NCBI RefSeq assembly: GCF_963675165.1
Contig: NC_087377.1
Span: 6,527,122-6,591,121, forward strand
Direction: 5' to 3'
Source: Halichondria panicea
Lineage: Eukaryota; Porifera; Demospongiae; Suberitida; Halichondriidae
DNA length: 64,000 nucleotides
In this document: in pieces, positions 49,201-59,699 of the stretch
Layout of the letters: every line of letters starts with the position of its first letter
Numbering within the stretch: the first letter of the stretch is position 1
Notes under the pieces: generated by a model
What the model was told of the DNA's origin: nothing
The model's input: only the letters and a program-made list of their open reading frames with translations
Database searches by the model: none
Program-made: the position numbers and the translations under genes

Positions 49201-50304
49201 TCCTCAAACACAATATGCCTTATAATTTATGTAAGCCATGCAGTACGAGAGTGCATGCATGGATCGAAAAAATAGCACATAATTATACTCACAATAAGTG
49301 TACAATCCGATACACTTGCTAGTGGAAGAGTTGATACTTGTGTAGTTTGTTTCGGATACATACTCAGCAGTGATGTTGCCCGAGCCATTGACACTCTGAA
49401 CATCACAGCAGTACACTCCAGTTGGGCCGTATTCTGAATAACTGTTCAAATGCAGCTCTTGGCGTGCTCTGGTCACATAAAAGTTGTTGACCCGCTGGGA
49501 ACTGCTAACAACCTGCAGAATCAAGTGCAATCCACATGCGCATGCACAATCATGCAATATTGTATGATGTGCTATTAGTGACTGGAGTTTGTACAGCAAT
49601 TAAACCCGTATCACATCCAGTCAAGTAATTGCACGTCAATAACAACGTATTGTTCTCGAATAAAGGATTAATAGCACAATTAACAGGCACTGGCAAGGTT
49701 AATAGCACTCGGCTACACCTCGTGCAATTAATCTCATAACTATATTATTGCACTTTTACCATGCATACTTATATAATACACACAGTTAATAGACACTATA
49801 ATTCTTTTATTACAGCACTGCTATAGATATAGGTAACGTATATAGCCACTAACCTGCCCGTCGGGGTAGAACCACTCTCCATTCTCCTCGTTTTCAAATG
49901 GATCATCAACATCACGACAGCAGTTAGGAATTTCAGTGTGGCACACAAGAGGTCCTTCGTTAGTATAGGATGTCCGACTAGACCAAGAGTAGTAAGACGA
50001 GTATTCACGACCAACTCGGCTGATGTCTATGACACTGTTGGCAAGTACTCTCCTGCCATATCTCTTCAGGGTGAAGTCTATAACGACAGTGAACACATGC
50101 ACTGATTGATTACTTATACAATTGGCATGGTATAATAGCTGAAAGAATGCAGGGTTACTGAATGCAGCTATAGAATGTGCAGCATGCATATACAGTCATA
50201 TCTCCACTGTATAACTATAATATATAATATATTCCATTACCTAAACCATTCACAGCTAGAATGCAGCTCCCAATGAGCACCAAAAGAATCAGTGCTGTCT
50301 TCAT
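46297..50304 (-). CDS. Secreted Ig-like / sushi (CCP) protein with unknown C-terminal module
   Basis: Predicted 443 aa in eight phase-consistent exons, transcription order: 50304-50241, 50077-49854, 49512-49293, 47922-47746, 47538-47329, 47102-47044, 46820-46666, 46519-46297. Residues 1-20 are a signal peptide (MKTALILLVLIGSCILAVNG). About 22-169 is Ig-like: paired Cys in LVCHTEIPNCC and GVYCCDVQS, with NGSGN, NYT and NSS glycosylation sites. About 175-228 and 231-298 are two sushi domains, each with four Cys (LC..SCN..TC..YC; DCGPLP..SCNEGY..NC..IC) encoded by single phase-1 exons, the classic shuffling pattern. Residues 299-443 are an unrecognised module (DEAKMQLMFSPTPGSC, EMVKVIQRWVSSAPSVKIQW, SCPVAIPSDVYAEC). 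Likely an extracellular recognition or adhesion protein (inference). Exons for the last module are duplicated at 59700-61127. Confidence 0.8.
48430..49005. repeat. Repeat with subterminal inverted words, intron 3 of the sushi gene
   Basis: GTATCGACTGCTTGCGCATGCGC near 48479-48501 is matched in reverse near 48941-48963, and CCTCGATCTCAGGCCGCAC near 48433 resembles the CCTCGATCCCAG words at 12841 and 13490. The minus frame 48913-49167 overlaps the right end and is not a gene. Confidence 0.55.
49620..49745. repeat. Short palindromic repeat, 'GGATTAATAGCAC' family
   Basis: Words GGATTAATAGCAC, GCACTGGCAAG, TTAATAGCAC and CCTCGTGCAATTA match, in the same order, the stretch at about 51320-51480, where ACTCGTGCAATAAGAGATTA is paired with the inverted end. 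Non-autonomous repeat, intron 2 of the sushi gene. Confidence 0.6.
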
Positions 50305-51014
50305 GTCTTGCTGAAATCACTGAGAGTCTTGCTGAAATCACTGACTCAAAATTTAATATAGACTGGCAGTGTCAACCTGTGCTTTTATACAATGCATTGC
50401 CATAATTATAATTATTATACCATCATGAATGACATCTATAGGAGGATGACCATATCCTGTTGACATACACTTGCCATCTTCATGCACCCATGCACACAAT
50501 AGATTTTCCCAAAAGGGAGTGCATGCTTTGCCATACACTTGCCGTCTTCACCATGCACACAAACTATTATAGATTCCCAAAATGGAGTGCATGCTTTAAC
50601 ACACATGCACTTGCCGTCTTCACCACGCTTTTGGTTGCGTATATTGCACACTTCATTTTTTTACATTGTTGTGACAATCGTATAATGCATGTATATCTAT
50701 AATTATGTATACAAGATCAAAGACGGTACGCGAGTCCAGTCCAGTGAATATATAGACACCCAGTCTAATTAAATACAGCAGCAGCCTGCACAATCATGCA
50801 AGCATGTATCTGCCTATTATATACATTATTTTCTTATCCACTGCATGTTGCTAATTATGCATGTCAACACTATTAACACAACCAGCAGTGGCCATTAAAG
50901 TCCGACATGCATGCATGCACAAATCACAACAAGTGCTAGTGTATTTGACCTGCATGGACGTTATCATGTGACCACAATGACGTTAATGTCCTGAACTTGT
51001 AGTGATTCGTGCAC

Positions 51015-51115
51015 ACACGTCGGACCTCTGGCGTAGACACATGCATCAGAGGGTGTAACCACATGGCAACTTTTGTCAAATAAAAATACCACTAAAAGGA
51101 CCAGATGAGATCCAG
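51015..51115 (-). pseudogene. Degraded relic of the sushi-gene last exon
   Basis: Contains, in the same order as 46360-46460, words like GCGTAGACA, AGAGGGTGTAACCACA(T)GGCAACTTT, AATACCACT and GGACCAGATGAGA. Heavily diverged with deletions and no open frame. Confidence 0.5.
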
Positions 51116-51319
51116 TGTACAAATAACCCCTGCAGCCATACTGTCACAGTACGATACAATGCCATATAGACAGTATAGAGTCCAAACAACTTCCCTTCCC
51201 ATACACTATGAACTTATATCCTGTGAGACCTCCACATCCTGACTCAAAAGGGGTTTCCTTCTATATAGCTATCTAGCTGACTCAACTTGAGTGAACTTCA
51301 TCATACACGATTAGTATAA

Positions 51320-51480
51320 TATGATTACTCGTGCAATAAGAGATTAATAGCACGAGTAATAAGCACTGGCAAGCTTAATAGCACTTGGCTATGCCTCGTG
51401 CAATTAGTAGCCTTGCCATTAATTGCTTGTTACTCGTGTTATTAATCCCATATTGCACTCTTAGCCATATACTATTAATC
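51320..51480. repeat. Palindromic repeat, 'GGATTAATAGCAC' family
   Basis: ATTACTCGTGCAATAAGAGA at the left is matched in reverse by the TTACTCGTGTTATTAATCCC region at the right; the interior matches 49665-49735. Confidence 0.62.
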
Positions 51481-52077
51481 GTGTGATCCGGCCTATTTAA
51501 TACTATAAAGCGCACTGGAATTTGTACAGCGAAGCAGTGCATGCAATAACATTTTTATAGCATAATTATCACACCCATACCAGTAAAAGAATAGGGTGGA
51601 GCTAACAAAAAGAACGAAATATTAGCATTACAGTGACCGCTCAAAGTTTCAAGACCTCAAATGTTTGTGATTTAGCTATACCTGCATTCTATCGAATCTG
51701 TATCATCAACAGCAGCATTTAACTGAGCCTAGCTTGCAGACTACCTGCTTGAAGCTATGCTATATACTGTATTTTATAACCATAGGGTTGTTGGTTATGG
51801 TCGTGCTAACTAATTGACTAGCACCACAACAAAATAATTACAAAATGGAAATGGTTCATAAATAAAATAAAAAATAAGAGAGTTGGTCTTCTATTGGAGT
51901 GGTGCTGTAATTAAAAGAAAGACGGTATATACCGTAACCTTAACGATACTATCATGCAGAATGCGATATACCTTTGCAATGTGAAAACTGCTAGGATTGT
52001 CCAGGGGAAGCACCAAAACGCGTAAAACAAGAAAGTGGTAAATAGCCGTACGGCAATCTGATAACGTTGTTCACATG

Positions 52078-52286
52078 TACCGTATAGCGGGTACGTTTCG
52101 TGGGGTAAAAAATTCGTTCAACTCGAGAAACGGTAGTTTTCGTGAGTAAAAATTTCGTTTAGTCTCGTGGCTGCACGGCATTCCTACGTTCAGATAAGCT
52201 ACACCTACGATAAAATTTCGTGGAGGTCAGCCTGCCCACGAAAATAACGAATATTTTACCCCACGAAAATTACCCGCTATACGGTA
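52078..52286. mobile_element. MITE, 'TACCGTATAGCG' family
   Basis: 209 bases; TACCGTATAGCGGGTACGTTT pairs with AAAATTACCCGCTATACGGTA at 52266-52286, with CGTGGGGTAAAA pairing with TTTTACCCCACG. Non-coding. Confidence 0.85.
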
Positions 52287-53054
52287 TACATACGGCACAG
52301 ATTTTTTGGCTTGCATTTTGTACATACAGTGCATGCACATGCACATTTTGGGGGACGGGGACTAAAGTCCCTAATTCAATGTCCAATAAATTTATAGATT
52401 TCATCAAATGGAAATGTAGTGTGCGAGAATGCTGCACTACGCATGTCGTACCTCCTCTGAGCTGTACATATTCATTATAGCCTCCTTCGCAGGCTCTCCT
52501 TTTTCTATTCTTTGTCACAATAGATAAAATACGGGACAAATTGGAGGAACAAAGAAAGAAAGAAGGAAGAGACAAAGAAAAAGGAGAGCCTGCCTTGCTA
52601 AGTCACGTGACGGTAGATAAGTGGTAGACAAGTGAAAATGAACGTGGGCAGTCACTTGCTGGGCAAAGAGCTACGCATTGCAGACTCTCTCATAAAAGCT
52701 GTAGCATAGATAGTATGCTAGAATCAAGTGTGGACACATTATAGACGAGGGCTTACGTTTATTATGGCCGATGTGCTAATACTGCATTTCACCTATTTAT
52801 TTTGCAAGTGATTAAATTTCTTGACGAGCACTTCCTTTCTACACAAACATCTTCAAGACATTCTGCATTCAGTTTCTAAACAAAAACGACGCTATATACG
52901 ACTATTTTCTGCAGATTTGCGATTGCTTTCACGAGGCAGATGACCTAGCTCTCAGCCAGGCTCTCTCTCACACAGCAATACTCCATGGACAAGTTTTCCT
53001 CTGCACTGTTCTGAAAAGGCTACAATGCCACCCCAAATAAACAAACATAGCTAT

Positions 53055-53345
53055 ACAATAGACTCGTTAATCCGGTCATCACCCTTAATCTTGCAATTAA
53101 CTTGGACAGAATAGCGAGGTGGCTGTATTTCAGAAAATAACCGCAGCTAAATAGCGATCCCTATACCTCAACTAATGCAGTTCTGTCTCAGAGATAATGA
53201 ATCATTAATGCTCTGTATTTCCAATTTGATCTGCCAAACCACACCCAAAACATCAGTATCTGGCTGTAATAAACGTACATTAAAAATCTAGTTTGGGGCA
53301 GCCAGAATTGACCGGTATACGGTATAACGAGTGGCCACATTTCAG
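53055..53345. mobile_element. Diverged pogo/Tigger-like MITE
   Basis: Starts ATAGACTCGTTAATCCGGTCA and reads through GACAGAATAGCGAGGTGGC.., CACACCCAAAACATCA and GGGGCAGCCAGAATTGACCGGT, matching (reverse orientation) the order in the full element at 16022-16454. The right side is degraded, with ATAACGAGTGGCC. Confidence 0.6.
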
Positions 53346-53414
53346 AGCGAGTTTTGTCAGTAAAGATTAAGCTAGCAATATCTGATGTGCCTAACGAAAC
53401 GACCGGTAATAATT

Positions 53415-53640
53415 CAGGGTTTCATCTAGAATGAAAAGTTGGGGGGGGGGGGAGGTTTGGGCGCGCGTAAGCGTTTGATGTTGTTGTTCTAATGTGATGA
53501 TGCCATGTAGTACAAGTTGGATGATGTCTCATATAGCTAATTTGATGATGTCATTATTCTACAACATTTTTGGGGGGAAGCTAAGCATTTTGGGGGGGTG
53601 GGAGAGGTTCACCCCTGCCCCCCGACTAGATGAAACTCTG
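53415..53640. mobile_element. Non-autonomous element, CAGGGTTTCATCTAG ends
   Basis: CAGGGTTTCATCTAG pairs with CTAGATGAAACTCTG; poly-G tracts and GGTTCACCCCTGCCCCC near the right end match the copy at 30312-30590. Confidence 0.78.
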
Positions 53641-54350
53641 GGTACATTAATTGAGGTGACATCAAGGTGACCGTACTTCAGAGAGCCAAAGTAGTACCTC
53701 GATAATGAAGCATTATTTTGTAAATCCACAAATTGCAATCCAAGAAAACGTGACTAGAAGCCTATAGAAACACTTGCTTACACTTCCATTTATCATTGAG
53801 CAGCTGTAGCAGCTAGTACACACAGCCCGGACAGACAGACAGACGGACACACAAACACACTATCGTATACCCCTATGCATGCGCATGTGCACTGAGGCAT
53901 AATAATGTATTACTAAGACCACGCATGCATGTCATTATGTATAAGTCAGTCAATTGAAGGAGTATAATTATACTGGCTGAGGCATGCATTGCATATCACT
54001 AATATACTGAGGAGCATGCAACCAGTGCAGAAGCCACTAGAGTCTATTTGTGCTGAGTTTGACCATCATAAAGTTGTAATAACTTTGTCATACTTTACTG
54101 AAATTCAAGGTTTCATATACCATTGGAATCCTTGTTAAAAAGCCGCGCTTCTATCTATATGCTGTAGAGCTGGTAAGCTCCAACCAGCTAAAAGTTAGCA
54201 TTTTCCATGCAGACTGAGTCCCAGGCATACTTTTCCACCACATAAAGCATAAATAAAGCCATAATTGACCACGTAACTTCCGGGGTCAAACTCAACGCAA
54301 ATATACTTTATCAAGCTAAGAAGCTAAATCTACTACACATGGTCTACAGC

Positions 54351-54588
54351 TTATAAAATGGTATTCATAACCCACAACCCGTGTGTAGATGAATGACTGA
54401 ACTACAACATATCCAAAAATTGTTCCATGAGGTGGTGGGTTTGTGGTGATTAATAGAATAACAGCAAATTGTTATAGTGGGTAATCGGTTAGAGTAATAA
54501 AACAGTAATCTTGTACAGCTAAGGTCCTAGACTTCATCACATAATTGTTCAATGGTTTAGGTATCCTGGCCATCCCTTTATGGGTGTT
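54351..54588 (+). repeat. Left terminal inverted repeat (outer part)
   Basis: Pairs with the reverse complement of about 59232-59450 at roughly 90% by eye, including TGTGTAGATGAATGACTGAA and CTTGTACAGCTAAGGTCC. The inner continuation resumes at about 55129 after the foldback insertion. Confidence 0.82.
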
Positions 54589-55128
54589 ACAAATGTTCAC
54601 AGTGTTTATAATTCATGATTTACAGGTTTTTAGGTACACTTTTGGTTAGAGTAATATCTTCTGAAAATTTTATAGCTTAGCTTTAAACGTTTCCTGGTAA
54701 GTTTACAAATAAATGGGCTACATTTTAATACTAAGAACATCCTCTATGCTTATTCCATTGTTGAGATATCACTGAAAAACTACACATTCTACTATTTTCT
54801 ACCGTTTTGATGACATCAGCAGCTGCTAACCACAAACCGATGACATGTGGTTGATTAAAGCATCATGTTTGTGGTTTGCAGCTGCTGATGTCATCAAAAC
54901 AGTAGTAAATTATGTAGCTTTTCAGTGTTATCTCAGCAAAGGAATAAGCATATACATGTATAGGATGTTCTTGGTATTAAAATGTAGCCCATTTATCTGT
55001 AAACTTACTGCATAAATTTGAAAGCTAAGATATTAATTTTCCAAAAGTTATTACTCTAACCAAAAGTGTACCTGAAAACCAGTAAATCATGAATAATTAT
55101 TATTAACACTGTGAACATAATTATTTAA
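54589..55128. mobile_element. 540-base foldback element nested in the transposon's left TIR
   Basis: Two ~240-base arms meet near 54845. Matching pieces: TTCACAGTGTT / AACACTGTGAA, AGGTACACTTTTGGTTAGAG / CTCTAACCAAAAGTGTACCT, GCAGCTGCTAACCACAAAC / GTTTGTGGTTTGCAGCTGC. Host TIR sequence is cut at CCTTTATGGGT and resumes at TTAAACGAGCATG. No coding capacity. Confidence 0.85.
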
Positions 55129-55370
55129 ACGAGCATGTTGGCTTTATAAGGCGCGGTTAATGTTTAGATTCACTTCTGCCTGTTGCGGTACAAAAAGGCC
55201 TGTGCCCTGGGCAGACCTTTGACCCCAGCTCCAACATTCAAATACAGCTCTCGTTTCTTTTCCCGCTTCATAGCCCTTTCAAACGATTTAGACAGCTCTG
55301 CGCATTTTATACCAGGGTGGGGATACATGCACGTGGTTTTTTTTTAACACAAGCAAACAAAAAACACATA

Positions 55371-56344
55371 ATGGCTACTTATACAGAACAAGCGCAAGCA
55401 AGACTCAAGGTACCACAGAAGCCCATTACATAAATAAGAAAGAAGATAAAATGTACATCTATTCAGTTTCAGGTACGGTACAGCCAGCATCCTCCAGTGC
55501 ACTTTCTGGAGGAGTTCCAGAAGTTGCTTGCGCTGTTTCCCGACGTCACTCTTGACGAAATTGATTCGGCGCCATCCGAAGGTAACACTGGAAAGTAAAT
55601 ATTAGAATGATTATTTCAAATACAATTAAACTACCATCAGTGTCAAGCAGTAATACATCCAGTGCCAGTGGTGAAGCTGCTCCCCCTCCAGTGAAGAGGC
55701 CAAAGAGAGGTAATTCTAGAGGAATTAATTTCAATAATTATCACGTGATATGGATGACGATCACTTATCTTTTGCACAGGTGTTTCTCGAGTAAGGACGG
55801 TTGGGGGTGAAGCCGGTCCTTCGAGGCCTAAGAAAGGTGAATGTCACTAACCTGTACATATGAATAAAATGAGTGGTACTTTCCTTAGGTCCCGGAGGGT
55901 ATGATCACGTTGATCCTCCGGTCTTGAACGGAGAGGGTCCCTGCCCGTACTGCCACCTGTCACCGTGTGTCAGAGCCAGACCACCCAGCTGGCTGATTGG
56001 AAGCGCTGCACCTAATTTGGGGAATATGGTGAAGCGCTTCAAACTATACCGCAAGTATTGGACGCTGCTAGGTCAGTTGGGGGTATGGAATCACCCTCTA
56101 TATATGGCATATAAAGTGACCAAAACCAGTGCCCATGACAAGAGGGATGTGATGCCTGACTGTGTATTGAGAGTAAGTTTTAAATGATGCCCACTTTACA
56201 GTGCAAGTACGATCAATTGCTATATACCTTTTCCAGGAGGTGCGTGAACGATTTCCGAATCCAGATATGGAGTTCCATACACAGACTTCCAGTCTTCTAC
56301 TTCCTTTATTGTTTAATTATGTAAAATGCCATGTAAAATGCTGA
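55371..56344 (+). CDS. Transposon accessory gene with CPYCHLSPC zinc-binding motif
   Basis: Predicted 221 aa in six phase-consistent exons: 55371-55409, 55473-55581, 55641-55709, 55780-55836, 55889-56172, 56237-56344. The N-terminus is acidic-amphipathic (VHFLEEFQKLLALFPDVTLD). A Ser/Pro-rich, basic middle (PPPVKRPKRG) could serve as a nuclear localisation signal. The core exon has GEGPCPYCHLSPCV, SWLIGSAAPNLGN and LGQLGVWNHP. I recall this module beside the same type of transposase in other animal elements; its function is not known to me, though DNA or transposase binding is plausible. The last exon ends in a Leu-rich, Cys-ending tail that looks unusual, so the 3' end may be altered. Tail to tail with the transposase gene, with 36 bases between stops. 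Confidence 0.72.
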
Positions 56345-56380
56345 TTGGCTAGTCAAAATGTGCACGGATACGTACTTACT

Positions 56381-59021
56381 TTATATGTCTTCATAAAGAT
56401 CTTCGTCAAGTACATGTACACCATCGTTTACTAGGTCCTCGTTTTCATCTACTGGCTCATCTGATTGCTCAGGTTGCACGTCCTCTACAAACTCACTGCA
56501 CATATATACATGTAGCAAGATTATATGTAATAAATTATGTAGATTGCACATTATATGCAGTACCTGAGGTCAACTTTTCTCTGCTGCTCGTAATTCTCCC
56601 ATATTTCTTCGGCAAAGTTGAACGATTTTTCCTTCAGCACTCTCATGGGAGTCCTACGATCCGGTCTTTTCATGTCCTGAACCAGTCGTTCACTTGTACA
56701 CTCTCTACGTACATTCTCGTTCTGAAGTAAACAAATGAATGAATGTACAGTCACACATACATTTTATTGGCCTTGAGTCTGCTGAGCAGCACATTGTTAG
56801 ACCTAGCCAGCCACTTCAAAGGCACTTGTATGGTGTCATCTGGGAACTGCTAACAACCTGTACCCAGTCCATAATAGCAAGGTCCATTCTCATGTTGAAT
56901 GTAGCTTCCCCGAAGTGTACACGTTTTGAGATGTATGTGAGCAGCTGGTGATTGAAAGACTCCACCCAGAATGTGTCTCGACACTGTAAAAACAACATCA
57001 TAGGAATTTTAATAATAATTAGAAAAAAACCTCACTCGACAATATGATTCGGCATTCTTGTAAATAAGGGTGTCTTTTAGTGCTGACGTGAATGACTCGA
57101 TTGCAAGAGGATCCTCTAGTTTTATCTTCGTGGGCTTGTACCCTGGACGCTTACAGGGTGACGCTTCGTTACAATCTGAGTGCTCGTTCTGAGAACACGA
57201 TTATAAATGTTATTGGTGTACAGAGTACGGACAACTTGTTATCATACACACTCACCTGAAAATGTTTAACGATATTCAGAATGTTCTTTCTTAGATTGTC
57301 TGCTGACTGCTCACAGTTCTTCATACAGTAGTACAAGTGAACTTTCGTACTTTTACCTATTGACGAATATTTTTATGTTACTGAGCACTTATATAATCAA
57401 AGCTTACGCTTGTCAGATAACTCTGGAAACCACGTCTTTCCTTGAGCCTTTTTGGTCCCAATTGCTACTTTCTTCATATTCTTCGCTACATTCTTAGTGC
57501 CTGAAAATACGCGGACACAGTAATAATTGAGATTTGAGATTCTACACACTTACCATGCCATGTGTCGTACGAGTTTGTAAGGTTGAGATCATCAGTGACA
57601 AATCTCTTGACTACAGGCTGATTATCATGCGCTACTTCAACAATATTGAGACCTGAGACATAATATCCACAAAAAATAAACACAACCTCATAATGTTGAT
57701 GCCTGAACATACCTTTATCTATGACTTCCGGAAGAACTATCTTAGTACACGCTACTTCTCGAGTCTGAGCACAGATGTGTTCTTTCCTGGAAACAGTCGA
57801 ACACCCAACAATTCTTTTCGTACTAGAAAAAGATAATTTTTATATGATAAACGACAGCAGCACACTTGTAGATAATGAAAATAATTAGTTTACCTTCCCG
57901 AGAGGCAGGGAACAGTCGTGTGATAAGCATTTGCTGTTGAGTCGTGGCGAGCATCTGTTATTACCCACTATTGATAAAGTCATTACTGAAAAACAAAAAC
58001 AAAACTAGCACATAAGAATTAATTACCTCACCGTCCTGCGAGTAACCAGGTAATGCCTTCACTTCGTCAATCGCTCTCAACATGGATGCCTTGGCACAAG
58101 CGTTCACGACGTCTAAGTATCCACCTTTCTTGTACACTGTAACGTCACAGTGTTTTGTAAGAGTACAGTTATAACATACATGTACACTTACTTGACGAAA
58201 TATACCATGAACTAACTTTTCCCAAGCCAGCATGACTACTAAAGTGAAGGTACTGGCTTGGGAGAACTCCAGCACAAGTAAAACCATGGACGATCCTGCA
58301 ATAAATAGAATTCCAAGTTAATCTTGAAAACGTATGGAATTACTCACTTTTGATTGACAAGGTATCGTCCACCGAGTGTTCGCGAGCTAGCCCACCACTG
58401 TCACTTTCCACATTTTCCACACTTGAATTCAAATCGGACAACATGCCCGTTCTGAAAAACAATATTATATTGCATACATCATGTATTGGGGTCTATTGGA
58501 CCAGAAATACCTGGCGAAAATTGGTCGGCCTACGACAATAAGATTGGCACTGGTCACATGCTTGGGATAGGCCAGTGAAAAGACAGAACAAAGTCTTCAG
58601 TTCACACACGAACAACTGTTCATCACTAGCGTCAGTATTGCCAGTAAATATTCCTGAACAAGAAGTAACGTCTTTATACAAACTTATCAAAGCTATTGAC
58701 ACACACAAACCTGAATTCTCCAACATTGGGAAGACTTTGGATTTATCAGATTGTAGGTCTTCTCTCTCAGGAACAGCACCTGCCTGCTCCTGCTCCTGCT
58801 CCAACTTGTCCAACAAAACAGAAATAAGCTCTCTGCTGTCCAAGGGCAATGAGCCTCTAGCTGTAGCAGCAAGAGAACGCTTTGCCCTATCTATCCTAGC
58901 TACAAAAGCCTGCTTTAATTGCATCTTCAGTATCGAAATTCAGCTCCATTTGGTACCGAAAACCATGCCTAGCACGCTTCTTCTTGGGTAGAGAACGAGA
59001 GTTGTCACATCTTTCAGCCAT
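56381..59021 (-). pseudogene. DDE-type transposase gene, 14 exons, broken by a frameshift and a stop
   Basis: Exons in transcription order: 59021-58711, 58653-58511, 58451-58348, 58295-58192, 58136-58027, 57967-57894, 57822-57713, 57652-57554, 57500-57408, 57356-57256, 57188-57036, 56983-56864, 56721-56564, 56495-56381. The length is 598 codons if one base is discounted. Features: basic N-terminus (LPKKKRARHGFRYQ); CxxC pairs (CDQCQSYC, FKCGKCGK); HGFTCAGVLPSQYLHFSSHA; first acidic residue in VITDARHDSTANAYH; DNQPVV..DTWHGTKNVAK (DxxH); FPELSDK; final E in DTFWVESFNHQLL; MDWNENV across the exon 12/13 junction; acidic C-terminus. Exon 1 shifts frame at a T run around 58903-58907, and exon 3 has an in-frame TGA at 58401-58403 after the CxxC knuckle. 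So this copy is probably dead although all splice sites survive. Confidence 0.82.
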
Positions 59022-59199
59022 TTTTTTGCTCTTTTTTGAACAAAGTATCTCGTGAGCCAAGGTGCTACATGCAGGCTATAAGGGGCGTATCAAAGTAAAA
59101 CCATGTGTGCATGAAGCAAGCAGTGAAGCAAAAGGAGGCCAGAGAGTTTACCGCACGCGGCCATATTTAATCATTTCCGCCTCGAGTGCCCAGGGCACG

Positions 59200-59462
59200 C
59201 CCCTTTTATAGTCAGCATGCTCGTTTAAGACCCATAAAGGGATGGTCAGGATACCTAAACCATTGAACAATTATGTGATGAAGTCTAGGACCTTAGCTGT
59301 ACAAGATTACCGTTTTATTACTCTAACCGATTCCCACTATAACAATTTGCTGTTGTTCTATTAATCACCACAAACTCACCACCTTATGTTTCCATGGAAA
59401 CATTTTTGGATATGTTGTAGTTCAGTCATTCATCTACACATGGGTATCAACACCATTTCTTA
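59200..59462 (-). repeat. Right terminal inverted repeat
   Basis: Reverse complement of 54351-54588 plus 55129-55165. Uninterrupted here, which shows where the foldback element entered the left copy. It carries a TGTTTCCATGGAAACA palindrome where the left side reads TTGTTCCATGA. Confidence 0.82.
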
Positions 59463-59699
59463 GAAAAGATATTTACATTTAAGTACAACTACTCATACAT
59501 TTGTGATAATCTACTCTCTAGACTAAATGAACTGTATAATTATATCCAGGTCACGATATATGAGTTAGTGACTAGTTGGATAGACAACTCATTACTAGTG
59601 TCCACACCGAAAGTTGAATATTCATAAATGATAACAATTATTATAGATATCTACATAATTATTCATTGTTTTATCCACAGGTTATATACATGTAGTGGT

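Larger units (their letters stand above)
50305..54350. other. Repeat-rich intergenic stretch
   Basis: A tandem unit of about 60 bases with CACTTGCCATCTTCA / AAAGGGAGTGCATGC occurs about three times at 50465-50630. Further content: a sushi-exon relic at 51015-51115, a palindromic repeat at 51320-51480, MITEs at 52078-52286 and 53415-53640, and a Tigger-like fragment at 53055-53345. No host gene recognised. 54000-54350 is plain AT-rich DNA and might be outer parts of the adjoining transposon. Confidence 0.55.
54351..59462. mobile_element. ~5.1-kb DNA transposon with long TIRs and two convergent genes
   Basis: Left inverted repeat 54351-54588 plus 55129-55165 (interrupted by a foldback element) pairs with 59200-59462. 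Shared blocks include AATCGGTTAGAGTAAT, CAGCTAAGGTCCTAGACTTC, GGTATCCTGGCCATCCC and TTAAACGAGCATG. Inside are a plus-strand accessory gene (55371-56344) and a minus-strand transposase gene (56381-59021), both intron-rich and tail to tail. Exact ends and target duplication could not be fixed; the outer ~30 bases on each side are degraded. The superfamily is uncertain: the DxxH (DTWH) and E (FWVESF) context suggests a Kolobok-like or related D(2)H-type DDE transposase. Confidence 0.82.

Noticed and set aside
50460..50702. 80-aa plus frame with repeated Cys/His
   Set aside because: Generated by the ~60-base tandem repeat; no protein family recognised.
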